Assembly: GCA_003499525.1 (NCBI GenBank)
Contig: DNTB01000041.1
Span: 154,879-218,878, forward strand
From: Flavobacteriales bacterium
GTDB taxonomy: Bacteria; Bacteroidota; Bacteroidia; Flavobacteriales_G; Salibacteraceae
Direction: 5' to 3'
Length of the DNA stretch: 64,000 nucleotides
This document shows positions 44,950-55,310 of this stretch, in pieces. How positions within the stretch are numbered: the stretch's first letter is position 1; every line of letters starts with the position of its first letter. Both the position numbers and the translations under genes were made by a program. The notes below the pieces were generated by a model, which searched no databases, had not been told where the DNA came from, and was given only the letters and a program-made list of their open reading frames with translations.

Positions 44950-46140
44950 ATGAATCTGCACGAATATCAAGGAAAAGAACTATTGAAGGGATTTGGGGTA
45001 GCCATCCAGGAAGGAATTGTAGCTGACACTCCTGACGGAGCCGTGGAAGCAGCAAAAAAAATAAGCCTACAAACCGGTACGGAATGGTGGGTTATCAAGG
45101 CACAAATTCACGCCGGTGGACGCGGAAAAGGTGGAGGTGTAAAATTGGCCAAAAGCCTTGATGAAGTTCGTGAGAAAGCCGATGAGATACTAGGTATGAT
45201 GCTCATTACACCCCAAACCCCAAAAGAAGGCAAGTTAGTGCGTAAGGTACTCATCGCTCAGGACGTATACTACCCGGGACCAAGCGAAAGGGAAGAGTAC
45301 TACATGTCCGTATTAATGGATCGCGAAAAAGCGAAAAACATCATCATGTATTCTCCTGAAGGAGGCACCGACATTGAAGCTGTGGCTGAAAAATCTCCTG
45401 AGAAAATCTTCAAGGAAGAAATCGATCCGGCAATCGGCCTTCAAGCATTTCAAGCTCGGAAAATTGCCTTTAATCTCGGTTTATCCGGTCAGGCATTTAA
45501 AGAGATGACCAAATTTGTTTTCTCTCTATACAATGCCTATCTCGGAATTGACGCCTCTCTGTTTGAGATCAATCCGGTTCTGAAAACTTCGGACGATAAA
45601 ATCATCGCTGTAGACTCAAAAGTGAGAATCGACAATAGCGGTCTTTTCCGCCACAAGGACATCGCCGCCATGCGAGACACCTCTGAAGAAGACCCGATGG
45701 AAGTAAAAGCTTCTGATGCGGGTTTGAGCTATGTGAAGCTGGATGGCAACGTAGGTTGTATGGTCAATGGAGCCGGTCTGGCAATGTCTACCATGGATAT
45801 CATCAAATTATCCGGAGGAAATCCAGCCAACTTCCTCGATGTCGGAGGTACGGCAGATGCGGAGAGAGTTGAAAAAGGACTTAGAATTATTCTGGATGAC
45901 CCAAATATTAAGGGTATCCTCATCAACATCTTTGGCGGCATCGTCCGTTGCGATCGTGTTGCACAAGGAGTAATTGATGCATATAATTCCATAGGTGAAA
46001 TTCCCGTTCCAATCATCGTTCGGCTGCAGGGAACGAACGCTGAGGAAGCTAAAGTATTGATTGATGAATCCGGCTTGAAGGTGCATTCAGCCATTACCCT
46101 CCAGGATGCTGCAGACCGGGTAAAAGAACTGGTAAGTTGA
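44950..46140 (+). CDS. sucC: Succinate-CoA ligase (ADP-forming) subunit beta
   Basis: SucC is the nucleotide-binding subunit of the TCA-cycle enzyme that turns succinyl-CoA into succinate. The 396-residue length is normal. The N-terminus MNLHEYQGKELL starts the ATP-grasp domain, with AQIHAGGRGKGGGVKLA near 55-72. The C-terminal CoA-ligase domain has FLDVGGTADAERV and INIFGGIVRCD. The sucD partner is not adjacent, as is often the case in Bacteroidota. The TGA stop shares its A with the ATG of the downstream ChaN-like gene. Confidence 0.96.
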   Translation: MNLHEYQGKELLKGFGVAIQEGIVADTPDGAVEAAKKISLQTGTEWWVIKAQIHAGGRGKGGGVKLAKSLDEVREKADEILGMMLITPQTPKEGKLVRKVLIAQDVYYPGPSEREEYYMSVLMDREKAKNIIMYSPEGGTDIEAVAEKSPEKIFKEEIDPAIGLQAFQARKIAFNLGLSGQAFKEMTKFVFSLYNAYLGIDASLFEINPVLKTSDDKIIAVDSKVRIDNSGLFRHKDIAAMRDTSEEDPMEVKASDAGLSYVKLDGNVGCMVNGAGLAMSTMDIIKLSGGNPANFLDVGGTADAERVEKGLRIILDDPNIKGILINIFGGIVRCDRVAQGVIDAYNSIGEIPVPIIVRLQGTNAEEAKVLIDESGLKVHSAITLQDAADRVKELVS

Positions 46141-46997
46141 TGCGTTTTTTCATTATTCTTTTTTTCATGATGAGTATGATGAATTCATATTCTCAAGACG
46201 CTTACATCCTGTTGAATGGAAAAGGCAAGAAAGCCAAGTACGATAAAATGGTGGAGCAAATGCACGAAGCCGATGTTGTATTGCTAGGGGAGCTGCACAA
46301 TAACCCAGTTTGCCATTGGATGCAACGTAGAATAACTGAAGATATCGTTCAGGCTGGCGCTAATCCAGTTCTTGGTGCTGAGATGTTTGAGTCTGATAAT
46401 CAGTTGATTATTGATGAATACCTCAGCGGTCTAATACGAATGAAAGACTTTGAAAAGGAAGCAAGGCTTTGGTCAAACTATGAAACTGACTACGCTCCCC
46501 TTGTTCAAATTGCGGTAGATAATGATCTGAAATTTGTGGCCACCAATATTCCAAGAAGATACGCCGCCATGGTTAATACAACCGGACTGGAGTCTTTATC
46601 AAAACTTAGCCCTGAAGCGCTCTCTTACATTGCTCCATTACCGATTGCATACGACACGGCAAATCCTTCGATTAAAAATATGCTGGAAATGGATATGGGA
46701 CACGGTCACGGAGGTGGTATGGAAAACATGACTCAGGCTCAGTCTGTAAAAGACGCTACCATGGCTCATTTCATCTTACAGAATAGAAATGAAGGGCAGG
46801 TTTTTATCCATTATCAGGGAGATTTTCATTCAGCAAATCAAGGAGGAATATATTGGTATCTGAAGAATCAAAGCCCTGATTTGAACATTATCGTTCTATC
46901 ATCAAAGGAATCCTCCGACCTTGAATTCAATGAAGAATGGGAAGGCTCTGCAGACTATATTCTCGTCATTGACGAGAATATGACGAAGACTTACTAA
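46140..46997 (+). CDS. ChaN-like haem-binding-type exported protein
   Basis: This 285-residue protein of the ChaN/Tiki superfamily begins with a signal peptide (FFIILFFMMSMMNSYSQ). The ATG at 46140 overlaps the sucC stop (TGATG); a TTG three bases earlier also opens the frame. Characteristic motifs are DVVLLGELHNNPVCH (about 35-50), EMFESDNQ and HYQGDFHS. The MGHGHGGG insertion (about 180-190) is His/Gly-rich and could bind metal. Campylobacter ChaN binds haem at the surface, but the role here is unproven. Coupling to sucC is positional only. Confidence 0.78.
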   Translation: MRFFIILFFMMSMMNSYSQDAYILLNGKGKKAKYDKMVEQMHEADVVLLGELHNNPVCHWMQRRITEDIVQAGANPVLGAEMFESDNQLIIDEYLSGLIRMKDFEKEARLWSNYETDYAPLVQIAVDNDLKFVATNIPRRYAAMVNTTGLESLSKLSPEALSYIAPLPIAYDTANPSIKNMLEMDMGHGHGGGMENMTQAQSVKDATMAHFILQNRNEGQVFIHYQGDFHSANQGGIYWYLKNQSPDLNIIVLSSKESSDLEFNEEWEGSADYILVIDENMTKTY

Positions 46998-47752
46998 AGT
47001 TCTATACCTACCGGGCAATGATCTGAACCTTCCATTTCATTCCAGATGAAGGCATCTGATACCCGGGAAATGAGGTTTTCACTGACAACAAAATAGTCTA
47101 TTCTCCAGCCGATATTCTTGGCTCTTGCACCTCCACGAAAGCTCCACCAGGAGTATTTCACTTCGTCCGGATTCAATCTTCTAAAGGTGTCCACAAATCC
47201 ACTGTCAATCAAGGCATCCATGCCGTCAATTTCAGTTTGGGTATAACCTGCAGTTTTATTGTAGTTCGCCTTCGGACGCGCAATATCTATTTCCTTGTGC
47301 GCAACATTTAGGTCTCCCGTGAGAATAACGGGCTTTGTCTTTTGTAATTCAATGAGGTACGATCTAAAAGCATCATCCCATTTCTTACGATAGTCCAACC
47401 TTTTCAGCCCCTGGCCGGAGTTGGGAACATATACATTGACAAGGTGAAAATCATCATAGTCGGCTGTTAAAACCCGACCTTCAGTATCATGTTCTGCTGC
47501 GCCGATATCGGAAGAAACACTGTTTAACGGCACTCTGGAAAGTATAGCAGTTCCTGAGTAGCCTTTCCTTTCTGCAGAATTACTATAAATCTCATAGCCA
47601 TTTAAATCTTTAAGGGCCTCTAAAACCTGATCATCCTGTGCTTTGGTCTCCTGCAGACAGAGAATATCAGGGTCCATTTCGGCCACCTTTTCCACAAAAC
47701 CCTTACCTACGGCTGCCCGTATTCCATTTACATTCCAGCTAACTATCCTCAT
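46994..47752 (-). CDS. xth: Exodeoxyribonuclease III
   Basis: This is a 252-residue AP endonuclease/exonuclease III of the base-excision repair pathway. The motifs WNVNGIRA, LQETKAQ, GDLNVAH, the active-site area YSWWSFRGGARA and the C-terminal GSDHCPVG are all present. The start at 47752 (MRIVSWNVNG) is the usual one. Its stop overlaps the ChaN-like gene stop in the shared tetranucleotide CTAA. The upstream icmF stop lies 3 bases away in the same direction, so the two may be co-transcribed. Confidence 0.95.
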   Translation of the reverse strand: MRIVSWNVNGIRAAVGKGFVEKVAEMDPDILCLQETKAQDDQVLEALKDLNGYEIYSNSAERKGYSGTAILSRVPLNSVSSDIGAAEHDTEGRVLTADYDDFHLVNVYVPNSGQGLKRLDYRKKWDDAFRSYLIELQKTKPVILTGDLNVAHKEIDIARPKANYNKTAGYTQTEIDGMDALIDSGFVDTFRRLNPDEVKYSWWSFRGGARAKNIGWRIDYFVVSENLISRVSDAFIWNEMEGSDHCPVGIEL

Positions 47753-47755
47753 AAC

Positions 47756-50700
47756 TTACATGTTTCTGCGATACTGCCCACCCACTTCAAATAATGCATC
47801 TGTAATCTGCCCGAGGCTCGCATATTTAACCACTTCCATCAGAGCTTCGAATAAGTTCTCATTATCAGTAGCGACATGTTTCAGTTTGCCAAGCCATTCA
47901 GTAGTGAGTTCGGGGCTTTTTTTATGCAAATTTTCGATGGTGCCGATCTGGTTTTTCTTCTCGTCCTCCATAGAACGGATAACTTCACCCGGAATGGTAG
48001 TAGGCGAACCTTTTGAGCTCAAGAAGGTATTCACCCCTATGATGGGATATTCACCACTGTGCTTTAGGGTTTCATAGTACAAGGATTCTTCCTGTATCTT
48101 AGAGCGTTGGTACATGGTTTCCATAGCTCCAAGCACGCCACCCCTTTCGGTTATTCGATCAAACTCTACAAGAACAGCTTCTTCTACCAGGTCGGTCAAT
48201 TCCTCGATAATAAAGGAGCCCTGCAACGGGTTTTCATTCTTAGCCAGCCCCAACTCCTTATTGATGATCAATTGAATGGCCATGGCCCTTCGGACCGATT
48301 CTTCGGTAGGGGTTGTAATAGCCTCGTCATAGGCGTTTGTATGAAGAGAATTACAGTTGTCATAAATCGCGTAAAGTGCTTGTAATGTTGTTCTTATATC
48401 ATTAAAATCAATCTCCTGGGCGTGGAGTGATCTACCTGAAGTCTGGATGTGATATTTCAGCATTTGAGCTCGGGCATTGGCTCCATATTTGAGCTTCATT
48501 GCCTTGGACCATATTCTGCGAGCAACACGACCTATGACAGCATATTCCGGGTCAATACCATTTGAAAAAAAGAAAGAAAGGTTTGGGCCAAATTCATCAA
48601 TGTTCATACCCCTCGATAAGTAGTACTCAACATAGGTAAATCCATTGGCCAAAGTGAACGCGAGTTGGGTTATGGGGTTCGCTCCTGCTTCCGCAATGTG
48701 ATATCCTGAAATGGAAACAGAATAGAAATTTCGTACCTTATTCCTGATGAAGAACTCCTGAACATCCCCCATCATTCTCAAAGCAAATTCCGTCGAAAAG
48801 ATACAGGTATTCTGAGCCTGGTCTTCTTTAAGGATATCTGCCTGAACGGTTCCTCGAACCACTGCTAAAGTCTCCTGCCTGATTTTAGAATAAACTTCAA
48901 GGGGGAGTACCATGTCTCCAGTTACACCAAGGAGCATTAGTCCCAGGCCATCGTTCCCTTTAGGTAATTCTCCTTGATACACCGGACGAGGAACACCGGC
49001 TTTTTTGTAGTGCGCATTGATTTTTCGGTTGACTTCCTTTTCCAGGTTTTTCTCCTGAATGTACTTTTCGCATTGCTGATCGATGGCTGTATTCATGAAA
49101 AAAGCAAGCATCATGGGAGCCGGGCCATTGATGGTCATCGAAACTGACGTCTTGGGGTCAGCGAGATCAAATCCCGAATAAAGCTTTTTCATATCATCAA
49201 GACAACATATAGAGACTCCGGCATTGCCAATTTTTCCATAAATATCCGGACGGTAATCCGGGTCACGGCCATATAGAGTTACAGAATCGAATGCGGTAGA
49301 CAACCTCTTTGCGGGCATATCAAGACTTACATAATGAAATCTTCTATTGGTGCGCTCAGGTCCGCCTTCTCCAGCAAACATGCGGGTAGGATCTTCACCT
49401 TCTCGCTTGAATGGGTAAATGCCCGAAGTATATGGAAATTCGCCGGGCACATTTTCCTGTAAGGACCATTTAAGGATACTCCCCCATGCCTTATAATTGG
49501 GCAAGATGACTTTCGGGATCTGCTGATGCGAAAGTGATTCAACATGGGTGGCTAATTTTAATTCCTTGTTTCTGACTTTAAAGATGTACTCCTCAGCCTG
49601 ATACCTTTTTTTCTTATCCGGCCATTCATCAAGTATTTTTTGATTTCGGGCATCCAAGTCCAATTCGAGTTTTTCTATGGCATCATTCAGTGGTGAGATA
49701 ATACTTTCCCCAATAAGCTCCTTTGCACCTTTTAGTTTATAGAGCTTTTCCGCAATTTCTGATTGATTATCAGCCCATTGATCATATTTTCTATTGTTCT
49801 CTGCTATCTCTGACAAGTACCTTACCCGACTTGGAGGAATGATATAGTCCTTTTTCACCTGACCACGACCCTTCGAGTCTTCAGATGCAAACTCAGGGTA
49901 GCCTTTAACCCTAACCTGTCGCATCAATTCCTCGAACAACTGATTTGTACCTTCATCGTTAAACTGTGATGCGATCGTCCCGAAAATTGGGAGTTCATCA
50001 ACATTCGCCTCGAATAACAAATGACTCCTTTGATATTGCTTTTTCACATCACGAATAGCATCCTGTGCTCCTCTTTTATCCGACTTGTTAATGGCAATTA
50101 AATCGGCATAGTCTATCATATCGATTTTCTCAAGTTGCGTGGCAGCTCCATATTCAGGAGTCATTACATACATGGAAATGTCTGAGAAATCAGTTATTTC
50201 GGTGTCAGACTGACCGATACCTGAAGTCTCGAGAATGATAAGATCAAAGTTTGCAACTTTCAGAATAGAAAGCGCATCATCAATGTGTTTAGACAGCGCC
50301 AAATTAGACTGGCGCGTCGCCAAAGAACGCATATAGACACGTTCATTATTAATGGCATTCATCCTGATTCTATCACCGAGTAATGCACCGCCCGTTTTTC
50401 TTTTGGACGGATCAACAGAGATTATACCAAGCTTTTTTTCTGGGTATTGAAATAGAAATCTCCTTACTAATTCGTCGACAATAGAGGATTTCCCTGCTCC
50501 ACCTGTCCCAGTTATTCCAATAACTGGAATTTCTTGATCTTTCGCCCGCTTGCGTATGGATGCCAATTCTTCGGCATGAGACTCGGGAAAGTTCTCTGCA
50601 GCCGATATAAGTCTGGCAATGGCTCTAAAATCTCCTTTTTCCAGAAGCGTCATTTCATTTTCAAGAATATCACCAAGAGGAAAGTCTGCTTGTTGGACAA

Positions 50701-51115
50701 GGTCATTAATCATGCCCTGAAGTCCCATCTCGCGTCCATCATCAGGAGAATAGAGTCTCGCGATACCGTATTTCTGAAGTTCTTCGATCTCTGCAGGAAG
50801 AATAACTCCTCCCCCACCACCAAATATTTTGATATGTCCGGCTCCTTTTTGTTTGAGTAAATCATAAATATAGGTGAAGTACTCATTATGCCCTCCTTGA
50901 TAAGAAGTTAAAGCAATGGCCTGTGCATCCTCCTGAATGGCCGTCTCAACAACTTCGGCGGCACTGCGATCATGGCCCAGATGAATAACCTCACAACCGG
51001 TAGCTTGAATAATTCGTCGCATCACATTGATGGCGGCATCGTGTCCATCGAATAACGATGCTGCTGTCACTACCCTTACTTTGTTGGTGGTTTTGTACTT
51101 TAAATTTTGATGCAT
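47756..51115 (-). CDS. icmF: Fused isobutyryl-CoA mutase IcmF (B12-dependent)
   Basis: IcmF fuses the coenzyme-B12-dependent acyl-CoA mutase to its G-protein chaperone. I chose the ATG at 51115 (1119 residues); a TTG at 51139 adds eight residues. The N-terminal B12-binding domain has FDGHDAA with the His at 25. The GTPase domain has Walker [10 protein letters not shown] (about 203-211). The C-terminal mutase core starts near 530. By eye, F580 (MFAGEG) and Q768 (AQNTC) stand where Propionibacterium methylmalonyl-CoA mutase has Tyr89 and Arg207, which points to isobutyryl- or butyryl-CoA rather than methylmalonyl-CoA. Confidence 0.92.
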   Translation of the reverse strand: MHQNLKYKTTNKVRVVTAASLFDGHDAAINVMRRIIQATGCEVIHLGHDRSAAEVVETAIQEDAQAIALTSYQGGHNEYFTYIYDLLKQKGAGHIKIFGGGGGVILPAEIEELQKYGIARLYSPDDGREMGLQGMINDLVQQADFPLGDILENEMTLLEKGDFRAIARLISAAENFPESHAEELASIRKRAKDQEIPVIGITGTGGAGKSSIVDELVRRFLFQYPEKKLGIISVDPSKRKTGGALLGDRIRMNAINNERVYMRSLATRQSNLALSKHIDDALSILKVANFDLIILETSGIGQSDTEITDFSDISMYVMTPEYGAATQLEKIDMIDYADLIAINKSDKRGAQDAIRDVKKQYQRSHLLFEANVDELPIFGTIASQFNDEGTNQLFEELMRQVRVKGYPEFASEDSKGRGQVKKDYIIPPSRVRYLSEIAENNRKYDQWADNQSEIAEKLYKLKGAKELIGESIISPLNDAIEKLELDLDARNQKILDEWPDKKKRYQAEEYIFKVRNKELKLATHVESLSHQQIPKVILPNYKAWGSILKWSLQENVPGEFPYTSGIYPFKREGEDPTRMFAGEGGPERTNRRFHYVSLDMPAKRLSTAFDSVTLYGRDPDYRPDIYGKIGNAGVSICCLDDMKKLYSGFDLADPKTSVSMTINGPAPMMLAFFMNTAIDQQCEKYIQEKNLEKEVNRKINAHYKKAGVPRPVYQGELPKGNDGLGLMLLGVTGDMVLPLEVYSKIRQETLAVVRGTVQADILKEDQAQNTCIFSTEFALRMMGDVQEFFIRNKVRNFYSVSISGYHIAEAGANPITQLAFTLANGFTYVEYYLSRGMNIDEFGPNLSFFFSNGIDPEYAVIGRVARRIWSKAMKLKYGANARAQMLKYHIQTSGRSLHAQEIDFNDIRTTLQALYAIYDNCNSLHTNAYDEAITTPTEESVRRAMAIQLIINKELGLAKNENPLQGSFIIEELTDLVEEAVLVEFDRITERGGVLGAMETMYQRSKIQEESLYYETLKHSGEYPIIGVNTFLSSKGSPTTIPGEVIRSMEDEKKNQIGTIENLHKKSPELTTEWLGKLKHVATDNENLFEALMEVVKYASLGQITDALFEVGGQYRRNM

Positions 51116-51168
51116 CGTTTCCAATTTATGATCCTTCAAAAGTAGTTAATCAGTCTCAAGACCTATGT

Positions 51169-53793
51169 CTACAGCTTGATCAGCTTATGAAAACCTGTGG
51201 TTCGAGTTCCGTCTATGCGTAGTAAATAAATACCGGGAATTAAGTAGCTCAAATCACTCGTCGTAGCACTATTTGAAGGTATTGCCCACTGATCTCCAAT
51301 GGCTTTCCCATTTATATCCATGAAAGAAACTTGAAGAACTTCATCTGAATGGTTCCTTATAGTGAATTCATCCCTAATTGGATTAGGGTAAAACTCTACT
51401 TGTGATTCACCTTGCAGTGAAGCCATGGATGAAATAATTGGTGTTCTTTCAATGTTGATGTTATCCATGTAGAGATTGTTTCCTTTTCCATTGATGGCAA
51501 CCCATTTGAACATGATCTGGTCAAACCCTGCAAAACTCGTCAGATCGATTTCCTCCCTTCTCCAATCTGAACTGTCGGTAGGCAACCAATTCGCGACCGG
51601 TGTTTTTGAGGTAGTGTTCAAATCAACCTGACCTTTGCTATAAACAGTATCGCTCCAGGTAAGTCCGCAATCCGTAGAGGCAAGAATATGAAGTGAATCA
51701 TTCAACTGGGGAACAATAAAGAGATAAGACAGGTCAAAAGAAAGGGTCAGGCTATCTGTATTTGTGATGTTGAAATTCGGTGTGATCAACTCATCCTTCT
51801 GGTAGTCTCTGGGGTCATATCTTGAAAAATTCATGAATGCACCAGGCCCATAAGTATTGGTCCATGCGGTATCCCACGTTTTCCGGTCGTCATCATTCAC
51901 AACAAGGAATTGCAAACTATAAATGTTATTCTGATTAAAGTCCTCTAAAAAAGGTAGTTCGGCATCGGGTATTTGATAAATCGATTTGAAATAGGTGTTG
52001 TTGATGGGGTCATCATCAGCCATTCCTCCAAAATTCTCCACGCGAACGTAAAAGTCATTCCATCCGGGTTGGAGCGCATCACCCAATGGGATCTTAACTT
52101 CTAAAGTGTCGTCAATGGTTCCTGAATCAAAACCATGGAAAAAAGCAGTATCACCATATACTCCATAACTGAGACCTATTGAATTCAAACTCCGGGGTAT
52201 GGTAGTATAGATTTTCACATCGATGCTATCAGGGCCCTGACATACATAACCTCTATCTTCCAGAGAATAATCCAGTACACTCAAATCAAGAGGACTGTTT
52301 GACGGTAAAGCCGGATTATATATTGAATCGAGAAAGTCAAAAGATGCTAGTGCATCTATAACCCCCATTCCGTATACATTATCTTCACCTGGTGCGCCCA
52401 GGTCAGATGCTGTGTAGTACAAGGCTTCCTTAATATCTTTTGCTGAAACTTGCGGAAATGCCTCTCTAAGGAGCAAAGCAACGCCTGAAACATGCGGACA
52501 AGCCATTGAAGTCCCACTTTTACTCGAGTAAGTATAGTCACCAGAAAAGGTGCGCTCAGCGGATCGAACGTTTACGCCAGGTGCAACTATCTCTGGCTTT
52601 ATCCCCAGAGAACCCGTATCATTACAAACAGAAGGCCCTCTCGAGGAGAATCCGGCAATAGGGAACGTGGTATCGGCTCCATTAATGGCACCTATTGCAA
52701 AATTGTTTATGATCGATCCATTTGATGAAGCAGGTGAGCCTACAGTTTGAGAACCGGGCCCATCATTTCCCGCACTTTGAAAAGACATAATATCCATGGC
52801 TTCGACCAATAAAAACATATCACTGATCCACCCATTGCACAGGCCTTCATCCCAGGCTGTATCGTAAGGATGACCCCACGAGTTATTGATTACATCGGGC
52901 ATATCATCGAAAGTTGTCGTATCACCATCAGGGTTGATTGCCCATTCATAAGCCGTGAGAATTTGCTCCATCGTTTTGATCTCGCTCAAATTGCCTACAA
53001 TTGGGTCCGTGGCCATTAAATAGGAGCGAAAAGCTATGCCGATGGTGTCTGAAGTGGCAGTATCCAAACCAGCCGCTGTTCCAGTGACATGAGTTCCGTG
53101 AGAACCCGTTTTGTCATAGGGAAATGGGCTATCAAACCCGAACCACGCTTGACTTAACGGCACTCTTTTTCCCAAAAACCGACCGCCCAAAGCAGGATGA
53201 TCCGGCCAAATACCGGTATCGAATGTGAGGAGCTTCGCATTCTTTCCGGTATATCCCATTTTCCAGAGTTTGTCAGCCTTTACCGCGAGTATACCCGGTT
53301 CTGTACCCATTGGCGACCGAAAAGAACTTGCACTCTCCGAAACAGGTTCATGAAAAAAAACCGGGTGGTCTTTTGTGAGCTCCACCATGACTATCTCAGG
53401 AGAATTATCTATCCAGCTATGAAGATCTTCCATTGAAATTTCTGTACTTATGGCACAGACCATTGGATGAATTCGAATTTCCCGAGCAGATGTCCCTCTG
53501 GTCATTAAATCATGGGCGATAGAAGAGAGCATTTTCCGATTCTGATCCATACAATGGAACAGTTTTTTGCGTCTGGTATCACGGTCTAAACTGCTGAATT
53601 CATCCGATGCATATATTGCAGAAGGCGAACACTCAGCTTCAAAAATGACGAAAACCTCATTTTTCTCGCCGGGTTTTGCTGAAGAAACCCATTCTTGAAC
53701 AGATGGCGATATTGACTGCCCCTGGAGATTTAAAAAATACAGGAACCCTGATATCAAAAGAACAGAACATTTGAGTAATTTACATCGTTTCAT
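51169..53793 (-). CDS. Secreted subtilisin-like protease 2 with T9SS sorting domain
   Basis: This 874-residue S8 protease has a signal peptide ending near NLQGQ (26). The catalytic Asp is in TFDTGIWPDHP (about 190), the His in GSHGTHVTGTAAG (about 232) and the Ser in GTSMACPHVSG (about 429); the oxyanion Asn is in INNSWG. Beta-rich accessory domains occupy about 490-790. A type A sorting domain closes it (EFYPNPIRDEFTIRN ... IPGIYLLRIDG). It differs from the 12770 protease in length and in the sequence around the triad, so the two are not recent duplicates. The start lies only 19 bases from the divergent msrB start. Confidence 0.93.
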   Translation of the reverse strand: MKRCKLLKCSVLLISGFLYFLNLQGQSISPSVQEWVSSAKPGEKNEVFVIFEAECSPSAIYASDEFSSLDRDTRRKKLFHCMDQNRKMLSSIAHDLMTRGTSAREIRIHPMVCAISTEISMEDLHSWIDNSPEIVMVELTKDHPVFFHEPVSESASSFRSPMGTEPGILAVKADKLWKMGYTGKNAKLLTFDTGIWPDHPALGGRFLGKRVPLSQAWFGFDSPFPYDKTGSHGTHVTGTAAGLDTATSDTIGIAFRSYLMATDPIVGNLSEIKTMEQILTAYEWAINPDGDTTTFDDMPDVINNSWGHPYDTAWDEGLCNGWISDMFLLVEAMDIMSFQSAGNDGPGSQTVGSPASSNGSIINNFAIGAINGADTTFPIAGFSSRGPSVCNDTGSLGIKPEIVAPGVNVRSAERTFSGDYTYSSKSGTSMACPHVSGVALLLREAFPQVSAKDIKEALYYTASDLGAPGEDNVYGMGVIDALASFDFLDSIYNPALPSNSPLDLSVLDYSLEDRGYVCQGPDSIDVKIYTTIPRSLNSIGLSYGVYGDTAFFHGFDSGTIDDTLEVKIPLGDALQPGWNDFYVRVENFGGMADDDPINNTYFKSIYQIPDAELPFLEDFNQNNIYSLQFLVVNDDDRKTWDTAWTNTYGPGAFMNFSRYDPRDYQKDELITPNFNITNTDSLTLSFDLSYLFIVPQLNDSLHILASTDCGLTWSDTVYSKGQVDLNTTSKTPVANWLPTDSSDWRREEIDLTSFAGFDQIMFKWVAINGKGNNLYMDNINIERTPIISSMASLQGESQVEFYPNPIRDEFTIRNHSDEVLQVSFMDINGKAIGDQWAIPSNSATTSDLSYLIPGIYLLRIDGTRTTGFHKLIKL

Positions 53794-53812
53794 AAGCCGA
53801 AAACATAAAGCA

Positions 53813-54301
53813 ATGTTGAAATTTCAATTTATATCTTTTTTTGCCGCCTCTATGTTCATTTTAACCGCAGGAACAGGTTGTGCACAAGAAGACAAAAAGA
53901 AAGACAAAAAGATGGCAAAGTACAATAAACTGACCTCCGAGCAAGATCGAATTCTTAATAAGAAAGGAACAGAATGGGCCTTTTCAGGTGAGTATTGGGA
54001 TCATTTCGAAACGGGCACATATGTGTGCAGGCAGTGCAATGCCCCCTTGTATAAATCCAATGACAAGTTCGACTCGCACTGCGGATGGCCAAGTTTTGAT
54101 GATGAAATTCCCGGTGCAGTTCACCGATCGGTTGACGCGGACGGTCGACGAACAGAAATTACCTGTGTTAATTGCGGAGGACATTTAGGACATGTATTTC
54201 TTGGCGAACAACTTACTGAAAAAGATACCCGACATTGCGTGAACTCAGCTTCAATACAATTTATATCTGCTGATTCGTCGCTTCCAGATATGATCAAGTA
54301 G
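53813..54301 (+). CDS. msrB: Peptide-methionine (R)-S-oxide reductase MsrB, lipoprotein form
   Basis: MsrB repairs methionine-R-sulfoxide in proteins. The ATG at 53813 gives a 162-residue protein with a lipoprotein signal (LTAGTGC, cysteine 23), so it acts in the envelope. A start at 53771 would add 14 residues but spoil the signal. Zinc cysteines are C72 and C75 (CRQC) and C118 and C121 (CVNC). The catalytic cysteine is C142 (RHCVNSAS). The domain is complete. It is divergent from the 51169 protease. Confidence 0.92.
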   Translation: MLKFQFISFFAASMFILTAGTGCAQEDKKKDKKMAKYNKLTSEQDRILNKKGTEWAFSGEYWDHFETGTYVCRQCNAPLYKSNDKFDSHCGWPSFDDEIPGAVHRSVDADGRRTEITCVNCGGHLGHVFLGEQLTEKDTRHCVNSASIQFISADSSLPDMIK

Positions 54302-54371
54302 TTCTGACGGCGATTACTCCTGTATTTTTCGCGTCCATCACATTTAAAAATGTGCAGCTACCAAGGACATA

Positions 54372-54379
54372 TAGTTTTG
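54372..54379 (+). promoter_or_regulatory. Putative -7 element of the 54393 gene
   Basis: The octamer TAGTTTTG fits TAnnTTTG and lies 13 bases before the ATG at 54393. No good -33 TTG is seen at the usual distance, so confidence is limited. Confidence 0.35.
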
Positions 54380-54392
54380 TTCAAAAATTAAT

Positions 54393-55310
54393 ATGCAAAC
54401 CATTTTAGGCAGCGGCGGGGTAATTGGTAATGAGCTATCAATGTCTCTACTGAGATATACAACAGACATAAGACAGGTAAGCCGTAATCCTCAGAAAGTA
54501 AATCAAAGCGATCAGATATTTGCAGCTGATCTTACATCACCTGATTCGGTAATGAAGGCTGTGGAGGGATCAGAAGTGGTCTACCTAACTGTTGGGCTTC
54601 CGTACCGAACGGCCGTTTGGAAGGATAAGTGGCCAGTGATTATGGAGAATACCATCAATGCCTGCGAGGCACATAAATCTAAACTGGTGTTCTTTGATAA
54701 TGTTTATATGTACGGACAGGTTAAAGGTAAAATGACCGAAGAAACGAAACTTAACCCTATAAGTAAGAAAGGGCAAGTACGAGCTCAAATCGTTTCTACT
54801 TTTCTCAATAAAATCGAGTCAGGAAATATTGTTGGGTTAGTGGCAAGAGCGGCCGATTTCTATGGACCGGGTTCTGATAAATCCGTATTAGCTCCCACCG
54901 TTTTCGAAAAACTCAGTAATAAGAACAAGGCCATTTGGCTCATGAATGACAAGGCTGTTCACTCTTTTACTTTCACCCCTGATGCCGGAAAAGCCACAGC
55001 AGACCTTGGAAATACACCAGAGGCATTCGGACAGGTCTGGCATCTGCCCACATCCGATAAACCCTTGACAGGAAAAGAGTGGATTGAAAAAATTGCCCTG
55101 GCTGTGGACGCCGAGCCCAAATATCAGGTGATTTCAAAGTTTATGGTTCAGCTATTGGGTCTTTTCAATAAAGATATGCGGGAACTCAATGAAATGCTAT
55201 ATCAATACCAGGAAGATTACATTTTTGATAGCACAAAATTTATCTCCCAATTCTGGGAACCCACTTCTTATGAAGAGGGTATTAGGATCACGGCAGAGTC
55301 CTACCTCTAA
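54393..55310 (+). CDS. NAD(P)-dependent epimerase/dehydratase-like (extended SDR)
   Basis: This 305-residue protein has a Rossmann-fold N-terminus ([12 protein letters not shown], about 4-15, a variant of GxxGxxG) and the SDR-like segment [10 protein letters not shown] (Tyr near 107). [12 protein letters not shown] sits in the middle. The Tyr-x3-Lys pair of classical SDRs is not evident, since VYMYGQVKG has K two residues further on. It resembles NAD-dependent epimerases of unknown substrate. It is convergent with rocD, and the two stops share a CTAA. Confidence 0.75.
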   Translation: MQTILGSGGVIGNELSMSLLRYTTDIRQVSRNPQKVNQSDQIFAADLTSPDSVMKAVEGSEVVYLTVGLPYRTAVWKDKWPVIMENTINACEAHKSKLVFFDNVYMYGQVKGKMTEETKLNPISKKGQVRAQIVSTFLNKIESGNIVGLVARAADFYGPGSDKSVLAPTVFEKLSNKNKAIWLMNDKAVHSFTFTPDAGKATADLGNTPEAFGQVWHLPTSDKPLTGKEWIEKIALAVDAEPKYQVISKFMVQLLGLFNKDMRELNEMLYQYQEDYIFDSTKFISQFWEPTSYEEGIRITAESYL

